DNA of 64,000 bases from Variovorax sp. PBL-H6 (GTDB lineage Bacteria > Pseudomonadota > Gammaproteobacteria > Burkholderiales > Burkholderiaceae_C). The notes beneath the pieces are model-generated. The model did not search any database, was not told the DNA's origin, and saw only the letters and a program-made list of their open reading frames with translations. The DNA is taken from positions 2,728,001-2,792,000 of the forward strand of contig NZ_LR594659.1 of assembly GCF_901827155.1 (NCBI RefSeq). The letters are read 5' to 3'. Position numbers and translations under genes: made by a program. This document shows, in pieces, positions 9,519-17,288 of the stretch. Position 1 is the first letter of the stretch. Each line of letters starts with the position of its first letter.

Positions 9519-9542
9519 ATGTCATCCATGAGTGTTTCTTGA
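9519..9542 (+). CDS. possible 7-codon leader peptide overlapping comEC start
   Basis: A strong Shine-Dalgarno (AAGGGAGGA, 9502-9510) stands 8 bases before an ATG at 9519 that opens M-S-S-M-S-V-S and stops at 9540-9542. The stop shares its last base with the ATG of comEC (TGATG). The Shine-Dalgarno therefore serves this mini-frame better than comEC itself, whose ATG lies 31 bases away. This arrangement would couple comEC translation to the mini-ORF. It is equally possible that ribosomes use the poor TTG at 9512. Conservation in relatives would decide. Confidence 0.35.
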   Translation: MSSMSVS

Positions 9543-11977
9543 TGGCCGAGGCGCAGGACCGCGGCCTGGGTTTCTTCGCGCTGATGGGCGGCTCGGTGCT
9601 CGGCGCGGCCTTGCAGCTTCAGCAGTCGGCGTTGTGGGAGCACGCGGCCTATGCCGGGCTGCTGCTGGTCGCGGCGGCGGGCTGGCTGTTGCTGCACCGC
9701 GCGCGGTGGTGGTTCTTCCCGCGCGTGCTGCTGCCGGCACTGCTGCTCGCCGGCGCGATGGCCGGGGCCGGTCTTGCGGGCTGGCGTGCCTGCGCCCATG
9801 CCGACGACGCACTCGATCCCGCACTCGAAGGACGCGATCTGGCGTTGCTCGGCGTGGTCTCGCAGATGCCGCAGCCAGGCGATGGAGCGATGCGTTTTCT
9901 CTTCGATGTCGAGAGCGCTGCCTGGGCTGACGGTGCCGGGCGAGGGCTGCCGCGCCCGCCCGCGCGCGTCGCGCTTGGCTGGTATGCGGACAACACAGGC
10001 CTCTGGGGACGCGCGCCCGAGGAGGCCTCGCGCGCCGAACCCGTCGCGGCGCCAGGCACTGTGCACGCGGGCGAGCGCTGGCGCATGACGGTGCGGCTGA
10101 AGGCGCCGCATGGCACTCTGAACCCGCATGGCTTCGACCAGGAACTGCGGCTCTGGGAACAGGGCGTGCAGGCCAGCGGCTATGTGCGCACCGGCGCACG
10201 CGATGCGCCGCCGCAGCCGCAGGGCCAGACCTGGCTTCACCCGGTCGAGCGTGCGCGCGAGGCCGTGCGCGACGCGGTCTTCGAGCGCGTGGCCGAGCGC
10301 CGGACGGCCGGCGTGATCGCGGCCTTGGTCACGGGCGACCAGAACGCGATCGAACGTGCCGACTGGGACGTGTTCCGCGCCACCGGCGTTGCGCACCTGA
10401 TGTCGATCTCCGGCCTGCACATCACGATGTTCGCCTGGCTCGCCGCGTGGCTGGTGGGCGCGGCTTGGCGGCGCAGCGTCCGGCTGATGCTGTGGGTGCC
10501 CGCGCCGCATGCGGCTCTGGTGGGCGGCGTGCTGCTGGCGGCGCTGTATGCGCTCTTCAGCGGCTGGGGCTTGCCCTCGCAACGCACGGTGTGGATGCTC
10601 GCCACGGTCGCGCTGTTGCGCCTTTCGGGGCGGCAGTGGCCCTGGCCCTTCGTCTGGCTGACGACGTGCGCGGTGGTCGTGGCGGTCGATCCCTGGGCGC
10701 TGATGCAGGCCGGTTTCTGGCTCAGCTTCGTGGCCGTGGGCGTGCTGTTCGCCACGGGCGCCTCCGATGAAGGCGGCACGGGCATCGCGGCGCGCCTGAC
10801 CCGCATGGCGCGCGAGCAATGGGCGGTGACCCTGGCATTGACGCCGCTCAGCCTGCTGCTTTTTCAGCAGGTCTCGAGTGTCGGTCTGCTGGCCAATGCG
10901 ATCGCCATACCGTGGGTCACGCTGGTGCTCACGCCGCTCGCCATGCTGGGTGTGTTGCTGCCGCCGTTGTGGGACCTGGCCGCCCGGGCAGTCCAGTGGC
11001 TGGCGCTGGTGCTGCAGTGGCTGGCCGAACTGCCGCTGGCCACGCTGGCGGCACCGGCGCCCGCGCTCTGGGCCAGCGTCGCCGGCGTGGCCGGCGGGGT
11101 GCTCCTGGCCATGCGCCTGCCGTGGGCGCTGCGAGTGCAGGGCCTGCCGCTGCTGTTGCCGGCGCTGCTCTGGCAAGCGCCGCGACCGCCTGCCGGCGAG
11201 TTCGAGCTGCTCGCCGCGGACATCGGGCAGGGCAATGCGGTGCTGGTGCGCACCGCCACCCACAGCCTCCTGTATGACGCCGGGCCGCGCTACAGCCTCG
11301 AAAGCGATGCCGGAAACCGCGTGCTGGTGCCGCTGCTGCGTGCGCTGGGCGAGCGGCTGGACACCGTCGTCCTGAGCCATCGCGACAGCGACCACACCGG
11401 CGGCGCGCCCGCGGTGCTGGCAATGCAGCCCGGGGCCGAGCTGCGCAGCTCGATCGAGGCCGGGCACCCCCTGCGGCAGCTGCGGCCGGTGCAGCGCTGC
11501 TTGGCCGGGCAGGCGTGGACCTGGGACGGCGTTCGCTTCGAGATCCTCCATCCGCAAGAGGCCGACTACGCCGGCGTCACCAAGCCCAATGCGGTCTCTT
11601 GCGTGCTGCACATCGGCAACGGGCGCGCGACTGCGCTGCTGACCGGCGACATCGAGCGCCTGCAGGAAGCGGCGCTGACGGCGCGCGCGCCCACCCTGCA
11701 CGCCGATGTGCTGCTGGTCCCGCACCACGGCAGCAAGACTTCGTCGAGCGCCACGCTGCTCGAGGCGGTGCGGCCGCGCATCGCGTTGGTCCAGGCCGGG
11801 TACCGCAACCGCTTCGGGCACCCAGCCGCGGAGGTGACGGCGCGCTATGCGGAGCGTGGCATTGCCGTAGTCGACTCCGCGCATTGCGGCGCGGCCCGCT
11901 GGTCCAGCGCGCATCCCTCGGCCGTGCGCTGCGAACGGCAGGAAGAACAGCGCTACTGGCATCACCGGCTGCCGTGA
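9542..11977 (+). CDS. comEC: ComEC/Rec2 family DNA uptake channel protein
   Basis: The 811-residue protein has an N-terminal membrane/OB region (DUF4131), the central Competence domain with many transmembrane helices (TGDQNAIERADWDVFRATGVAHLMSISGLH is the typical entry block, 10336-10425) and a C-terminal metallo-beta-lactamase fold domain (LLAADIGQGNAVLV, then HRDSDHTGG as metal-binding motif and VPHHGSKTS). ComEC forms the inner-membrane pore for single-stranded DNA entry in natural transformation; the MBL domain is thought to degrade the non-transported strand. Length matches proteobacterial homologues. It stands alone between two ATP-grasp systems, divergent from the DUF2126 gene. I chose the ATG at 9542 (MAEAQDRGLGFF), which overlaps the stop of a possible leader peptide. 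Confidence 0.92.
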   Translation: MAEAQDRGLGFFALMGGSVLGAALQLQQSALWEHAAYAGLLLVAAAGWLLLHRARWWFFPRVLLPALLLAGAMAGAGLAGWRACAHADDALDPALEGRDLALLGVVSQMPQPGDGAMRFLFDVESAAWADGAGRGLPRPPARVALGWYADNTGLWGRAPEEASRAEPVAAPGTVHAGERWRMTVRLKAPHGTLNPHGFDQELRLWEQGVQASGYVRTGARDAPPQPQGQTWLHPVERAREAVRDAVFERVAERRTAGVIAALVTGDQNAIERADWDVFRATGVAHLMSISGLHITMFAWLAAWLVGAAWRRSVRLMLWVPAPHAALVGGVLLAALYALFSGWGLPSQRTVWMLATVALLRLSGRQWPWPFVWLTTCAVVVAVDPWALMQAGFWLSFVAVGVLFATGASDEGGTGIAARLTRMAREQWAVTLALTPLSLLLFQQVSSVGLLANAIAIPWVTLVLTPLAMLGVLLPPLWDLAARAVQWLALVLQWLAELPLATLAAPAPALWASVAGVAGGVLLAMRLPWALRVQGLPLLLPALLWQAPRPPAGEFELLAADIGQGNAVLVRTATHSLLYDAGPRYSLESDAGNRVLVPLLRALGERLDTVVLSHRDSDHTGGAPAVLAMQPGAELRSSIEAGHPLRQLRPVQRCLAGQAWTWDGVRFEILHPQEADYAGVTKPNAVSCVLHIGNGRATALLTGDIERLQEAALTARAPTLHADVLLVPHHGSKTSSSATLLEAVRPRIALVQAGYRNRFGHPAAEVTARYAERGIAVVDSAHCGAARWSSAHPSAVRCERQEEQRYWHHRLP

Positions 11978-12078
11978 ATGCCTTCCTGGCGCTGCGTGCT
12001 GGCGCCGTGTTGGGGTTAGCGTGAGCACGGTTTCTGGCCTTGAACTTGCTAAGCTACGGCCTAGGAGATCGGTCGCCC

Positions 12079-13608
12079 ATGCACAAATTCGACGAGATGT
12101 ACGAGCAGCTGCCCTATCAAGGCGCCGCGATCCGCAACCACTACAAGCGCTACGACCAGTGGCTCGCGAAGCAGCCCCCCGACGTGATGCGTTCGCGCCG
12201 GGAGGAAGCGGAGATGATCTTCCGCCGTGTCGGCATCACCTTTGCCGTCTACGGCGCGAAAGACGAGGACGGCTCGGGCACCGAGCGCCTGATCCCCTTC
12301 GACCTGCTGCCGCGCATCATTCCCGCCCATGAATGGGAGCGCATGGAAAAGGGCCTGGTGCAGCGCGTCACGGCGCTCAACCGCTTCCTCCACGACGTCT
12401 ACCACGGGCAGGAAATCATCAAGGCCGGTGTGATTCCGTCGGACCAGATCTTCAACAACGCGCAGTATCGGCCCGAGATGGTGGGTGTGAAAGTGCCCAA
12501 CGACGTCTACTCGCACATCTCGGGCATCGACATCGTGCGCGCACCCGACGCCAGCGGCAACGGCGAGTACTACGTGCTCGAAGACAACCTGCGCGTGCCG
12601 AGCGGCGTGAGCTACATGCTCGAGAACCGCAAGATGATGATGCGGCTCTTCCCCGACCTCTTCAGCCAGAACCGCGTCGCGCCGGTGGCGCACTACCCCG
12701 ACCTGCTGCTGGAGACCCTGCGCGCTTCCGCGCCGCCTGCCACCGCCGAACCCACGGTGGTGGTGCTCACGCCCGGCATGTACAACAGCGCCTACTTCGA
12801 GCACGCCTTTCTCGCGCAGCAGATGGGCGTGGAACTCGTCGAGGGGCAAGACCTCTTCGTCAAGGACGACTTCGTCTACATGCGCACGACCCGCGGGCCG
12901 CGGCGCGTGGATGTCATCTATCGCCGCGTCGACGACGACTTCCTCGACCCCGAGGTCTTCAGGCCGAGCTCCACCTTGGGCTGCGCCGGCCTGATGCGTG
13001 CGTACCGCGAGGGCAACGTGGTGATCTGCAATGCCGTGGGCACCGGAGTGGCCGACGACAAGTCGATCTATCCCTACGTGCCGAAGATGATCGAGTTCTA
13101 CCTGGGCGAGCAGCCGATCCTCAAGAACGTACCGACCTGGGTGTGCCGCAACAAGGACGACCTCGACTACACGATGGCCCACATGAAGGACCTGGTGGTC
13201 AAGGAAGTCCACGGCGCCGGCGGCTACGGCATGCTGATCGGCCCGGCGGCGACGCAGGCCGAGATCGAGGACTTCAAGAAGGCCGTGCTGGCCAAGCCCG
13301 ACGGCTACATCGCGCAGCCCACCCTGAGCCTGTCGACCTCGCCGACCTATGTCGAGTCGGGCATCGCGCCGCGGCACATCGACCTGCGGCCCTTCGTGCT
13401 CTCGGGCAAGGAGGTGCAGATGGTCCCTGGCGGGCTCACGCGCGTGGCGCTCAAGGAAGGCTCGCTGGTGGTCAACTCCTCGCAGGGCGGCGGCACCAAG
13501 GACACCTGGATCCTCGAGGGCGACCGGCGGGGCAAGCCGCGCAACGGAGACTCGGGCCAGGCCGAGACCCCCCGGAAGCAGACCCAGACGCAAACACAGT
13601 CGAGCTGA
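12079..13608 (+). CDS. circularly permuted type 2 ATP-grasp protein (stand-alone)
   Basis: The 509-residue protein begins MHKFDEMYEQLPYQGAAIRN, with AGGAGA 10 bases before the ATG at 12079. It is the classic stand-alone DUF404/DUF407-type ATP-grasp enzyme: N-terminal block VGITFAVYG, then LTPGMYNSAYFEHAFLAQQMG, a VKEVHGAGGYGMLIGP nucleotide-binding block (about 375-390) and APRHIDLRPFVLSG near the end. The C-terminus is a charged Gln/Thr-rich tail. It should ligate a carboxylate to an amine using ATP. The alpha-E partner gene follows immediately, but its start region is duplicated (see 13626-13993). It is paralogous to the N-terminal half of the fusion at 3161-5872. Substrate unknown. Confidence 0.92.
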   Translation: MHKFDEMYEQLPYQGAAIRNHYKRYDQWLAKQPPDVMRSRREEAEMIFRRVGITFAVYGAKDEDGSGTERLIPFDLLPRIIPAHEWERMEKGLVQRVTALNRFLHDVYHGQEIIKAGVIPSDQIFNNAQYRPEMVGVKVPNDVYSHISGIDIVRAPDASGNGEYYVLEDNLRVPSGVSYMLENRKMMMRLFPDLFSQNRVAPVAHYPDLLLETLRASAPPATAEPTVVVLTPGMYNSAYFEHAFLAQQMGVELVEGQDLFVKDDFVYMRTTRGPRRVDVIYRRVDDDFLDPEVFRPSSTLGCAGLMRAYREGNVVICNAVGTGVADDKSIYPYVPKMIEFYLGEQPILKNVPTWVCRNKDDLDYTMAHMKDLVVKEVHGAGGYGMLIGPAATQAEIEDFKKAVLAKPDGYIAQPTLSLSTSPTYVESGIAPRHIDLRPFVLSGKEVQMVPGGLTRVALKEGSLVVNSSQGGGTKDTWILEGDRRGKPRNGDSGQAETPRKQTQTQTQSS

Positions 13609-13625
13609 TCAGGAGAGCATCTGCC

Positions 13626-13787
13626 ATGTTGTCACGCACCGCCGATCACCTCTACTGGATGTCGCGCTACACCGAGCGGGCCGGCGATATGCCGAAGGCA
13701 TTCGCGGGGGCGACTGACAACTGCGCGAAGCGCTTGTCATGTCGCCACCAAAACACGCCAAAGCGCGATAGCGCTTTCGGGGTTTGA
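13626..13787 (+). pseudogene. truncated alpha-E gene copy 1 (53-aa frame)
   Basis: This frame encodes the alpha-E N-terminus MLSRTADHLYWMSRYTERA exactly and then departs into GDMPKAFAGATDNCAKRLSC and a stop at 13787. It keeps the original Shine-Dalgarno of the gene (AGGAGA, 9 bases before ATG). It may be translated, but it carries only the first helix of the domain, so function is unlikely except as a translated leader. Codon 2 is TTG. Confidence 0.75.
13709..13777 (+). repeat. paired palindromes of repeat unit 1 (REP-like)
   Basis: Two hairpins are visible. The first (13709-13746) has arms GGCGAC-TGACAA and TTGTCA-T-GTCGCC around a GCGC-GAA-GCGC tip, giving about 16 paired bases with small bulges. 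The second (13760-13777) is AAAGCGC, loop GATA, GCGCTTT. Neither is followed by a run of T on the plus strand, so they are not ordinary terminators. A long bulged hairpin of this shape resembles a repetitive extragenic palindrome. It is repeated exactly 184 bp downstream. Confidence 0.7.
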
Positions 13788-13809
13788 GGCCATTACAGGG
13801 AACCGCCAC

Positions 13810-13971
13810 ATGCTTTCACGCACCGCCGATCACCTCTACTGGATGTCGCGCTACACCGAGCGGGCCGGCGATATGCCGAAGGCATTCGCGGGGGCGACTG
13901 ACAACTGCGCGAAGCGCTTGTCATGTCGCCACCAAAACACGCCAAAGCGCGATAGCGCTTTCGGGGTTTGA
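13810..13971 (+). pseudogene. truncated alpha-E gene copy 2 (53-aa frame)
   Basis: This frame encodes the same 53 residues as the copy at 13626, with CTT instead of TTG as codon 2. It is preceded by AGGGA eight bases before the ATG, a site supplied by the repeat unit rather than by the original gene. It stops at 13971, 22 bases before the true alpha-E start. Confidence 0.75.
13893..13961 (+). repeat. paired palindromes of repeat unit 2 (REP-like)
   Basis: This is an exact copy of the hairpin pair at 13709-13777, displaced by 184 bp. It lies in what is now the 5' untranslated region of the functional alpha-E gene and could influence its translation or the stability of the ATP-grasp/alpha-E message. 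Confidence 0.7.
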
Positions 13972-13993
13972 GGCCATTACAGGGAACCGCCAC

Positions 13994-14950
13994 ATGCTCT
14001 CACGCACCGCCGATCACCTCTACTGGATGTCGCGCTACACCGAGCGGGCCGAAAACACCGCCCGCATGCTCGACGTCAATTACCAGACCTCGCTTTTGCC
14101 GCAATCGGCCGAGGTCGCCAAGTACGGCTGGCAGGGCCTGTTGTCGATCAGCGAACTGCTGCCCGCCTTCAACGAGAAGTACGACCAGATCACGCCCGAC
14201 CGGGTCATGGAGTTCATGGTCAAGGACGAGTCGAATTCGTCGTCGATCCTCTCTTGCCTGCGTGCCGCGCGCGAGAACGCGCGGGCCGTTCGGGGCGCGC
14301 TCACCACCGAATCGTGGGAAACGCAGAACACCACCTGGCTCGAGGTCAATCGCATGCTGCGCGCCGGCGACTTCGAGCGCGACCCGGGGCAGTTCTTCGA
14401 GTGGGTCAAGTTCCGCTCGCATCTCTCGCGCGGCGTGACCGTGGGCACCATGCTGCAGGACGAGGCCTTTCACTTCTCGCGTCTGGGCACCTTCATCGAG
14501 CGCGCCGACAACACCGCGCGCCTGGTCGACGTGAAGTTCCACGCGCTCAACAGCGAGTTCTTCGGCACCGCCACCGAGGAGGACCAGGAGTACGACTTCT
14601 ATCACTGGAGCGCGATCCTGCGCAGCGTCTCGGCCTTCGAGGTCTACCGCAAGGTATACCGCGACGTGATCAAGCCCGAGCGCGTGGCCGAGCTGCTGAT
14701 CCTGCGCCCCGACATGCCGCGCTCGCTGCACGCCAGCCTGATCGAGGTGGTGAACGATCTCGAGAAAGTGAAGAACGACCAGAGCGCCGAGACCCAGCGG
14801 CGTGCCGGCAAGCTGCTCGCCGACCTGCAGTACGCCGTCGTCGACGAGATCCTCGCGACAGGACTGCACGCCTATCTCACACAGTTTCTCGACCGGGTGA
14901 ACGACCTGGGGTGGCGCATCAGCCAGGACTTCCTGGTGCCGGGGCACTGA
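13994..14950 (+). CDS. alpha-E domain-containing protein
   Basis: The 318-residue protein is an all-helical alpha-E (DUF403) protein of normal length. It begins MLSRTADHLYWMSRYTERAENTARM and has the second conserved block FHFSRLGTFIERADNTARL (about residues 156-174). Alpha-E proteins accompany circularly permuted ATP-grasp ligases and are predicted partners or substrates in a peptide-modification pathway. The start at 13994 was chosen because it is the only copy of the triplicated N-terminus that continues into the full domain. Its Shine-Dalgarno (AGGGA) comes from the repeat unit. The usual adjacent transglutaminase gene is absent; sequence downstream is degenerate. Confidence 0.93.
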   Translation: MLSRTADHLYWMSRYTERAENTARMLDVNYQTSLLPQSAEVAKYGWQGLLSISELLPAFNEKYDQITPDRVMEFMVKDESNSSSILSCLRAARENARAVRGALTTESWETQNTTWLEVNRMLRAGDFERDPGQFFEWVKFRSHLSRGVTVGTMLQDEAFHFSRLGTFIERADNTARLVDVKFHALNSEFFGTATEEDQEYDFYHWSAILRSVSAFEVYRKVYRDVIKPERVAELLILRPDMPRSLHASLIEVVNDLEKVKNDQSAETQRRAGKLLADLQYAVVDEILATGLHAYLTQFLDRVNDLGWRISQDFLVPGH

Positions 14951-15168
14951 AGGGATTAATCCCAAGTCGGCGGCAGGTCCGACTGCGGTAAGGCGCAAGT
15001 CTTATCGGTTTCAACTATCGACTTCTGGAGGGGTGCCGCTCCCCCAGGCTTCGGCTATCTTCCCCGCCACACATCGCAAGGCTCGGGGAGTTGGCATTTG
15101 ACGCAGCGCGCGCTGCGATGCCCTTATCGCACGGCAGCCGATCGACAAGGCCAGCGGTCCGAGCTCAA
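14951..15168. other. spacer without recognised gene
   Basis: No convincing coding sequence is seen here. A GGGG/CCCC stem lies near 15029-15044 and a perfect 16-bp palindrome (CGCAGCGC then its complement) at 15102-15117. Reading the right half in several frames suggests decayed coding sequence upstream of the HlyD relic, but I cannot align it with confidence. Confidence 0.4.
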
Positions 15169-15386
15169 GTTGAGACCTTCCCGTTCACGCGCTACGGCAC
15201 CGTGGCTGCCATCGTGCGCACGGTACCCGCCGATGCAGTGAACGAGAGCAGCGCGGCGCGATCTTTCCGGTGAAGCTGGTACTGGAGCGCAGCCATGTCG
15301 ATATCGAGGCCAACCAGTCAAGCTGGGCCGGGGGGATGAATCTGATGGCGGAGATCAAGACGGGCAAGAGGCGGATCATCGAGTGA
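15169..15386 (+). pseudogene. relic of HlyD-family type I secretion adaptor (C-terminal part, frameshifted)
   Basis: In one frame the sequence reads VETFPFTRYGTVAAIVRTV-PADAVNESS, and after a shift near 15262 another frame continues AIFPVKLVLERSHVDIEANQ-SSWAGGMNLMAEIKTGKRRIIE to a stop at 15386. These blocks are the hallmark C-terminal beta-barrel segment of HlyD/membrane-fusion proteins (FPFTRYG, then G-M-x-x-x-AEIKTG-x-R-x-x-x-E). The N-terminal two thirds are missing, the frame is shifted, and the last residues after IIE (normally YLLSP) are cut off by the stop. It is a remnant of a type I secretion locus that was otherwise lost. Confidence 0.7.
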
Positions 15387-15471
15387 GTGCCTGCTGAGTC
15401 CCGTGCAGCACGCGGCGAGCGACAGTCTGCGGGAACGTTGAATCAATGCGAAAAGAGAAGAGGAGGTGGAT

Positions 15472-15696
15472 ATGGACGTGGGTATGGGAATGGGAGACGT
15501 TCCCCTCGGCCTCTGGCTGAGCGTCGCCGTGACGATCCTCGTCGTGGCGTGGTTTCTCGGTGAGGACGCGGCTGGGGAGCGGCGGCATCGGCAACTTGTG
15601 TGGCTGGAGATAGTTCTGTTGTGGGCTGTCGGCGTTGCGGCGGTGGCAGCGCTGTTGGGAGCGATTGGATTCGCCTTGTGGGAGTGGGTGAAGTGA
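15472..15696 (+). CDS. small membrane protein, 74 aa
   Basis: The frame opens MDVGMGMGDVPLGLWLSVAV and encodes two hydrophobic segments, about residues 9-27 (PLGLWLSVAVTILVVAWFL) and 45-70 (VWLEIVLLWAVGVAAVAALL and on), joined by a charged loop (GEDAAGERRHRQ). A strong Shine-Dalgarno (AGGAGG, 15461-15466) supports ATG 15472; GTG 15466 would be too close to it. I know no function for it. It faces glpK tail-to-tail. An imperfect stem (GCTCGGT and ACCGAGC, 15747-15770) lies between them without a T run. Confidence 0.6.
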   Translation: MDVGMGMGDVPLGLWLSVAVTILVVAWFLGEDAAGERRHRQLVWLEIVLLWAVGVAAVAALLGAIGFALWEWVK

Positions 15697-15775
15697 TCTC
15701 CCGCGGTCGAACTGATGGACCTCAACCCGGACGGCGTTCGCATCGTGCTCGGTTTGTCGCGGCACCGAGCCTCGT

Positions 15776-17272
15776 TCAAACCAGCGTCGCCCTCCGCACC
15801 GCTAGCTCCCAGCGCCCCATCTTCTCCTCAGCCTTCTCCCGGCTCAACGTCGGAATGAAGCGCCGCTCCACCCGCCACTGCTTCGACAGCTCTCCCGTGT
15901 CGCGGTACACGCCCGTCGAAAGCCCCGCAAGGTAGGCGGCGCCGAGCGCCGTGGTCTCGATGACCTCCGGCCGCACCACCGGAATCCCCAGCAGATCCGC
16001 CTGGAACTGCATCAGCAGGTCGTTGACGGCCGCACCACCATCCACCCGCAGTTCCGCCACCGGCTTGCCGCCCGCTGCCATGGCGTCGCGGCTCATCGCC
16101 TGCAGCAGCGCGGCGCTCTGGTAGGCGATGCTCTCCAGCGCCGCGCGCGCAATGTGCGCCACGGTCGTGCCGCGCGTCAGGCCGGTGATGGTGCCGCGCG
16201 CATCGGCGTTCCAGTAGGGCGCGCCGAGCCCGGTGAAGGCGGGCACCATCATCACGCCGCCCGCATCGGGCACGCTCTCGGCCAGCGCCTGCACCTGGGC
16301 GCTGCCCTGGATGGCTTTCAAGCCATCGCGCAGCCACTGCACCACCGCGCCGCCGACGAAGACGCTGCCCTCCATCGCGTACTGCGGTGGCATGCCGACC
16401 GTCTGTGCGGCGCTGGTCACGAGCAGGCCGTTGTGCGAAGGCTGGAAGTCGCCGCCGGTGTGCATCAGCAGAAAGCAGCCGGTGCCGTAGGTGTTCTTGG
16501 CCATGCCCGCCTCGAAGCAGGCCTGGCCGAAGAGCGCGCTCTGCTGGTCGCCGGCCACGCCGCCGATGGGCAGCGGGCAGTCGAAAAGGCCGGCATCGGT
16601 GTCGGCGAAATGCGTGCTCGACGGCTTGACCTCGGGCATCAGCGAGGCGGGGATGTCCAGCGCCTTGAGCAGGTCCGCATCCCACTGGTGCGTATGCACG
16701 TTGAAGAGCATGGTGCGCGAGGCGTTGGTGACATCGCTCACGTGCTGCTTGCCGCCGGTCAGTTGCCATATCAACCAGCTGTCGACGGTGCCGAAGGCCA
16801 GCTCGCCGCGCTCGGCTGCTGCGCGCACGCCCGGCACGTTGTCGAGCAACCATCGCAGCTTGGTGGCGGAGAAGTAGGCGTCGATCACCAGGCCGGTCTT
16901 CTCCTGGATGGTGCCGGTCATGCCGTCCTCGCGCAGCTTCGCGCACAGCGGCTCCGCGCGGCGATCCTGCCAGACGATGGCGTGATGCACCGGCTGCCCC
17001 GTCCTGCGGTTCCACAGCACGGTGGTCTCGCGCTGGTTGGTGATGCCGATCGCATGGATGTCGCCCGCCTTCAGCTTCGCCTTGGCCAGCACCTCGTGCG
17101 CGGTGGCGAGCTGGCTTCGCCAGATCTCCATCGGGTCGTGCTCGACCCAGCCGGGCTGCGGGTAGATCTGCGTGAGCTCTTTCTGGGCCAGGGCGACGAT
17201 GCGCCCTTCGCGGTCGAACACGATGCTGCGGGAGCTGGAGGTGCCCTGGTCGAGGGCGAGCAGGTAGGTCAT
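15776..17272 (-). CDS. glpK: glycerol kinase
   Basis: The 498-residue protein has the normal FGGY-kinase length. Recognisable blocks are [20 protein letters not shown] at the N-terminus (phosphate-binding DQGT), [11 protein letters not shown] (glycerol-binding region), [19 protein letters not shown] and the C-terminal [16 protein letters not shown] adenosine motif. It phosphorylates glycerol to sn-glycerol 3-phosphate with ATP in the cytoplasm, trapping glycerol delivered by the neighbouring ABC transporter and feeding glpD. It follows glpR by 16 bp on the same strand, so the pair is an operon divergent from glpD-glpSTPQUV. Confidence 0.97.
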   Translation of the reverse strand: MTYLLALDQGTSSSRSIVFDREGRIVALAQKELTQIYPQPGWVEHDPMEIWRSQLATAHEVLAKAKLKAGDIHAIGITNQRETTVLWNRRTGQPVHHAIVWQDRRAEPLCAKLREDGMTGTIQEKTGLVIDAYFSATKLRWLLDNVPGVRAAAERGELAFGTVDSWLIWQLTGGKQHVSDVTNASRTMLFNVHTHQWDADLLKALDIPASLMPEVKPSSTHFADTDAGLFDCPLPIGGVAGDQQSALFGQACFEAGMAKNTYGTGCFLLMHTGGDFQPSHNGLLVTSAAQTVGMPPQYAMEGSVFVGGAVVQWLRDGLKAIQGSAQVQALAESVPDAGGVMMVPAFTGLGAPYWNADARGTITGLTRGTTVAHIARAALESIAYQSAALLQAMSRDAMAAGGKPVAELRVDGGAAVNDLLMQFQADLLGIPVVRPEVIETTALGAAYLAGLSTGVYRDTGELSKQWRVERRFIPTLSREKAEEKMGRWELAVRRATLV

Positions 17273-17288
17273 GGGAAAACCTCTTGGA

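Larger units (their letters stand above)
13626..13993 (+). repeat. two tandem 184-bp repeat units upstream of the alpha-E gene
   Basis: Units 13626-13809 and 13810-13993 are identical apart from two bases in the second codon. Each unit carries the first 58 nt of the alpha-E gene (19 codons) followed by about 126 nt of unrelated sequence ending in a Shine-Dalgarno-like AGGGA. The genuine gene then starts as a third copy of the 58-nt segment at 13994. The unrelated part contains two palindromes (annotated separately) and looks like an extragenic repeat element trapped in a coding start. The original ribosome site (AGGAGA, 13612-13617) is now in front of copy one only. A misassembly is possible because the units are nearly exact. 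Confidence 0.9.

Noticed and set aside
9512-9541. TTG start for comEC eleven residues earlier
   Set aside because: The Shine-Dalgarno abuts the TTG without spacing, and the added residues are not family-like; the ATG at 9542 is preferred.
9479-12028. Minus-strand frame of about 850 codons opposite comEC
   Set aside because: It is antisense shadow; the plus strand shows an intact ComEC with a metal-binding HRDSDHTGG motif.
13709-13777. Palindromes considered as rho-independent terminators
   Set aside because: No T run follows either hairpin on the plus strand, and the functional alpha-E gene lies downstream; a REP-like element fits better.
15747-15770. Inverted repeat GCTCGGT/ACCGAGC between the small membrane gene and glpK as a terminator
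   Set aside because: It has a ten-base loop and no T run on either strand, so support is too weak for a feature.
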